The notes beneath the pieces were generated by a model. It searched no databases and had not been told where the DNA came from. It saw only the letters and a list, made by a program, of their open reading frames with translations. From assembly GCF_003206645.1 (NCBI RefSeq), contig NZ_PZJP01000005.1:370904-434903 (forward strand): a stretch of DNA of 64,000 nucleotides. Direction: 5' to 3'. Positions 63,357 through 64,000 of the stretch are shown one piece after another; positions within the stretch are counted from its first letter, which is position 1, and each line of letters opens with the position of its first letter. Source of the DNA: Salinicola aestuarinus (GTDB taxonomy: Bacteria; Pseudomonadota; Gammaproteobacteria; Pseudomonadales; Halomonadaceae). Made by a program: the position numbers and the translations under genes.

Positions 63357-64000
63357 TTACGTCGCGATCGGCGACGCCAGTTCCAGTTCCGGGCGGTGGC
63401 AGGCCGCATAGTGGCCGGTGCCGCGCACGTCGAGGGGCGGCGCTGAATCGGCACAGGCGGGCTTGGCATAGGGGCATCGAGTACGAAACGCGCAGCCCGA
63501 GGGTGGCGAGATCGGGCTCGGGATGTCTCCCTCCAGCATGATCCGCTGGTGCGCCCGGCGCTCCGGGGTCGGTACCGCCGACATCAGCGCCTCCGTATAG
63601 GGATGACGTGGCCGGGTGAACAGCTCTCGGGTCGGCGCGACCTCGACGATTTTTCCCAGATACATGACGGCCACGCGATCGGCGATGTGGCCGACCACTG
63701 CCAGATCGTGCGTGACGAAGAGCATGGTCAACTGCCAGCGATGCCGAATCTCCGTGAGCAGGTTGAGAACCTGGGCCTGGACGGAGACATCGAGGGCAGA
63801 GACGGCCTCGTCGGCGACGATGAACTCGGGGTCGGTGATCAGTGCTCGGGCAATGCCGATGCGCTGACGCTGGCCGCCGGAGAACTCATGCGGAAAGCGC
63901 TCCAGGATGTCGCCGGACAGCCCCACCGTCTCGATCACCTGGCGCGCCTTGTCCAGGCGGGCCGAGGCGCTCATGTCGGGGGCCTGGAATCGCAACGGCA
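63357..64000 (-). CDS. Dipeptide/oligopeptide ABC transporter ATPase, 5' part outside the window
   Basis: About 214 residues are visible, and the gene continues past the right edge. Present are the ABC signature [15 protein letters not shown], Walker [13 protein letters not shown] and the switch histidine in [10 protein letters not shown]. The C-terminal oligopeptide-type domain has [12 protein letters not shown] and a cysteine-containing [15 protein letters not shown]. Walker A should lie upstream, beyond the edge. Walker B has A in place of the usual P (DEAVSALD), which is tolerated in the DppD/DppF family. It converges on lysS and may belong to a second peptide transporter. Confidence 0.9.
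   Translation of the reverse strand, partial: PLRFQAPDMSASARLDKARQVIETVGLSGDILERFPHEFSGGQRQRIGIARALITDPEFIVADEAVSALDVSVQAQVLNLLTEIRHRWQLTMLFVTHDLAVVGHIADRVAVMYLGKIVEVAPTRELFTRPRHPYTEALMSAVPTPERRAHQRIMLEGDIPSPISPPSGCAFRTRCPYAKPACADSAPPLDVRGTGHYAACHRPELELASPIAT

Overview
The window is about 64 kb of GC-rich chromosomal DNA (GC estimated by eye, not counted) from a gammaproteobacterium. Two conserved gene orders, corB-ypjD-ffh-rpsP-rimM-trmD-rplS and xerD-dsbC-hom-thrC-recJ, together with the protein types present, point to the Halomonadaceae or a close relative (Halomonas, Salinicola or Chromohalobacter-like). That placement is inferred from gene order and protein style, not from a marker search. 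I see no tRNA, rRNA, insertion sequence, CRISPR array or prophage.

Region 1 (1-10.1 kb) looks like an acetate or short-chain carboxylate uptake and sensing block. It holds a hybrid histidine kinase with a sodium:solute-symporter-like input domain, a two-subunit sodium/solute symporter (large SSS subunit plus DUF4212 small subunit), and a divergent pair: a cNMP-binding/CBS/DUF294 nucleotidyltransferase-like protein and a DnaQ-type exonuclease.

Region 2 (10.1-31.7 kb) is mostly housekeeping. It has ttcA, a pitrilysin-type M16 protease, an SRAP-family protein that has lost all four catalytic residues, a TetR regulator coupled to an LplT/PlsC-type fusion, the corB-ypjD-ffh-rpsP-rimM-trmD-rplS group, the xerD-dsbC-hom-thrC-recJ group, and a YitT membrane protein.

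Region 3 (31.7-36.7 kb) is a metal-efflux operon: a MerR-type regulator, a CopA-type P1B ATPase and a 24-residue membrane peptide. All are translationally coupled, transcribed from a recognisable MerR-type promoter with a 19-bp spacer, and closed by a strong terminator. A FadL-type outer-membrane channel follows.

Region 4 (36.9-60.2 kb) is the most interesting part: sixteen consecutive genes on the minus strand that together look like a complete peptide-acquisition system. They encode a TonB-dependent outer-membrane receptor with its own TonB-ExbB-ExbD; two exported metallopeptidases (M13 and M3); an oligopeptide ABC transporter (OppB, OppC, fused OppD-OppF); four OppA-type binding proteins; a YkfC-like NlpC/P60 peptidase lacking an export signal; an OmpW-type porin; and a membrane diguanylate cyclase. 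Several leaders share an ACAACAACAA motif resembling the C/A-rich targets of the enteric small RNA GcvB, and the region upstream of tonB carries two near-identical 15-bp palindromes.

Region 5 (60.4-64 kb) holds prfB, with the classic +1 programmed frameshift, and lysS. On the opposite strand is the 3' part of another dipeptide/oligopeptide ABC ATPase gene that runs off the window.
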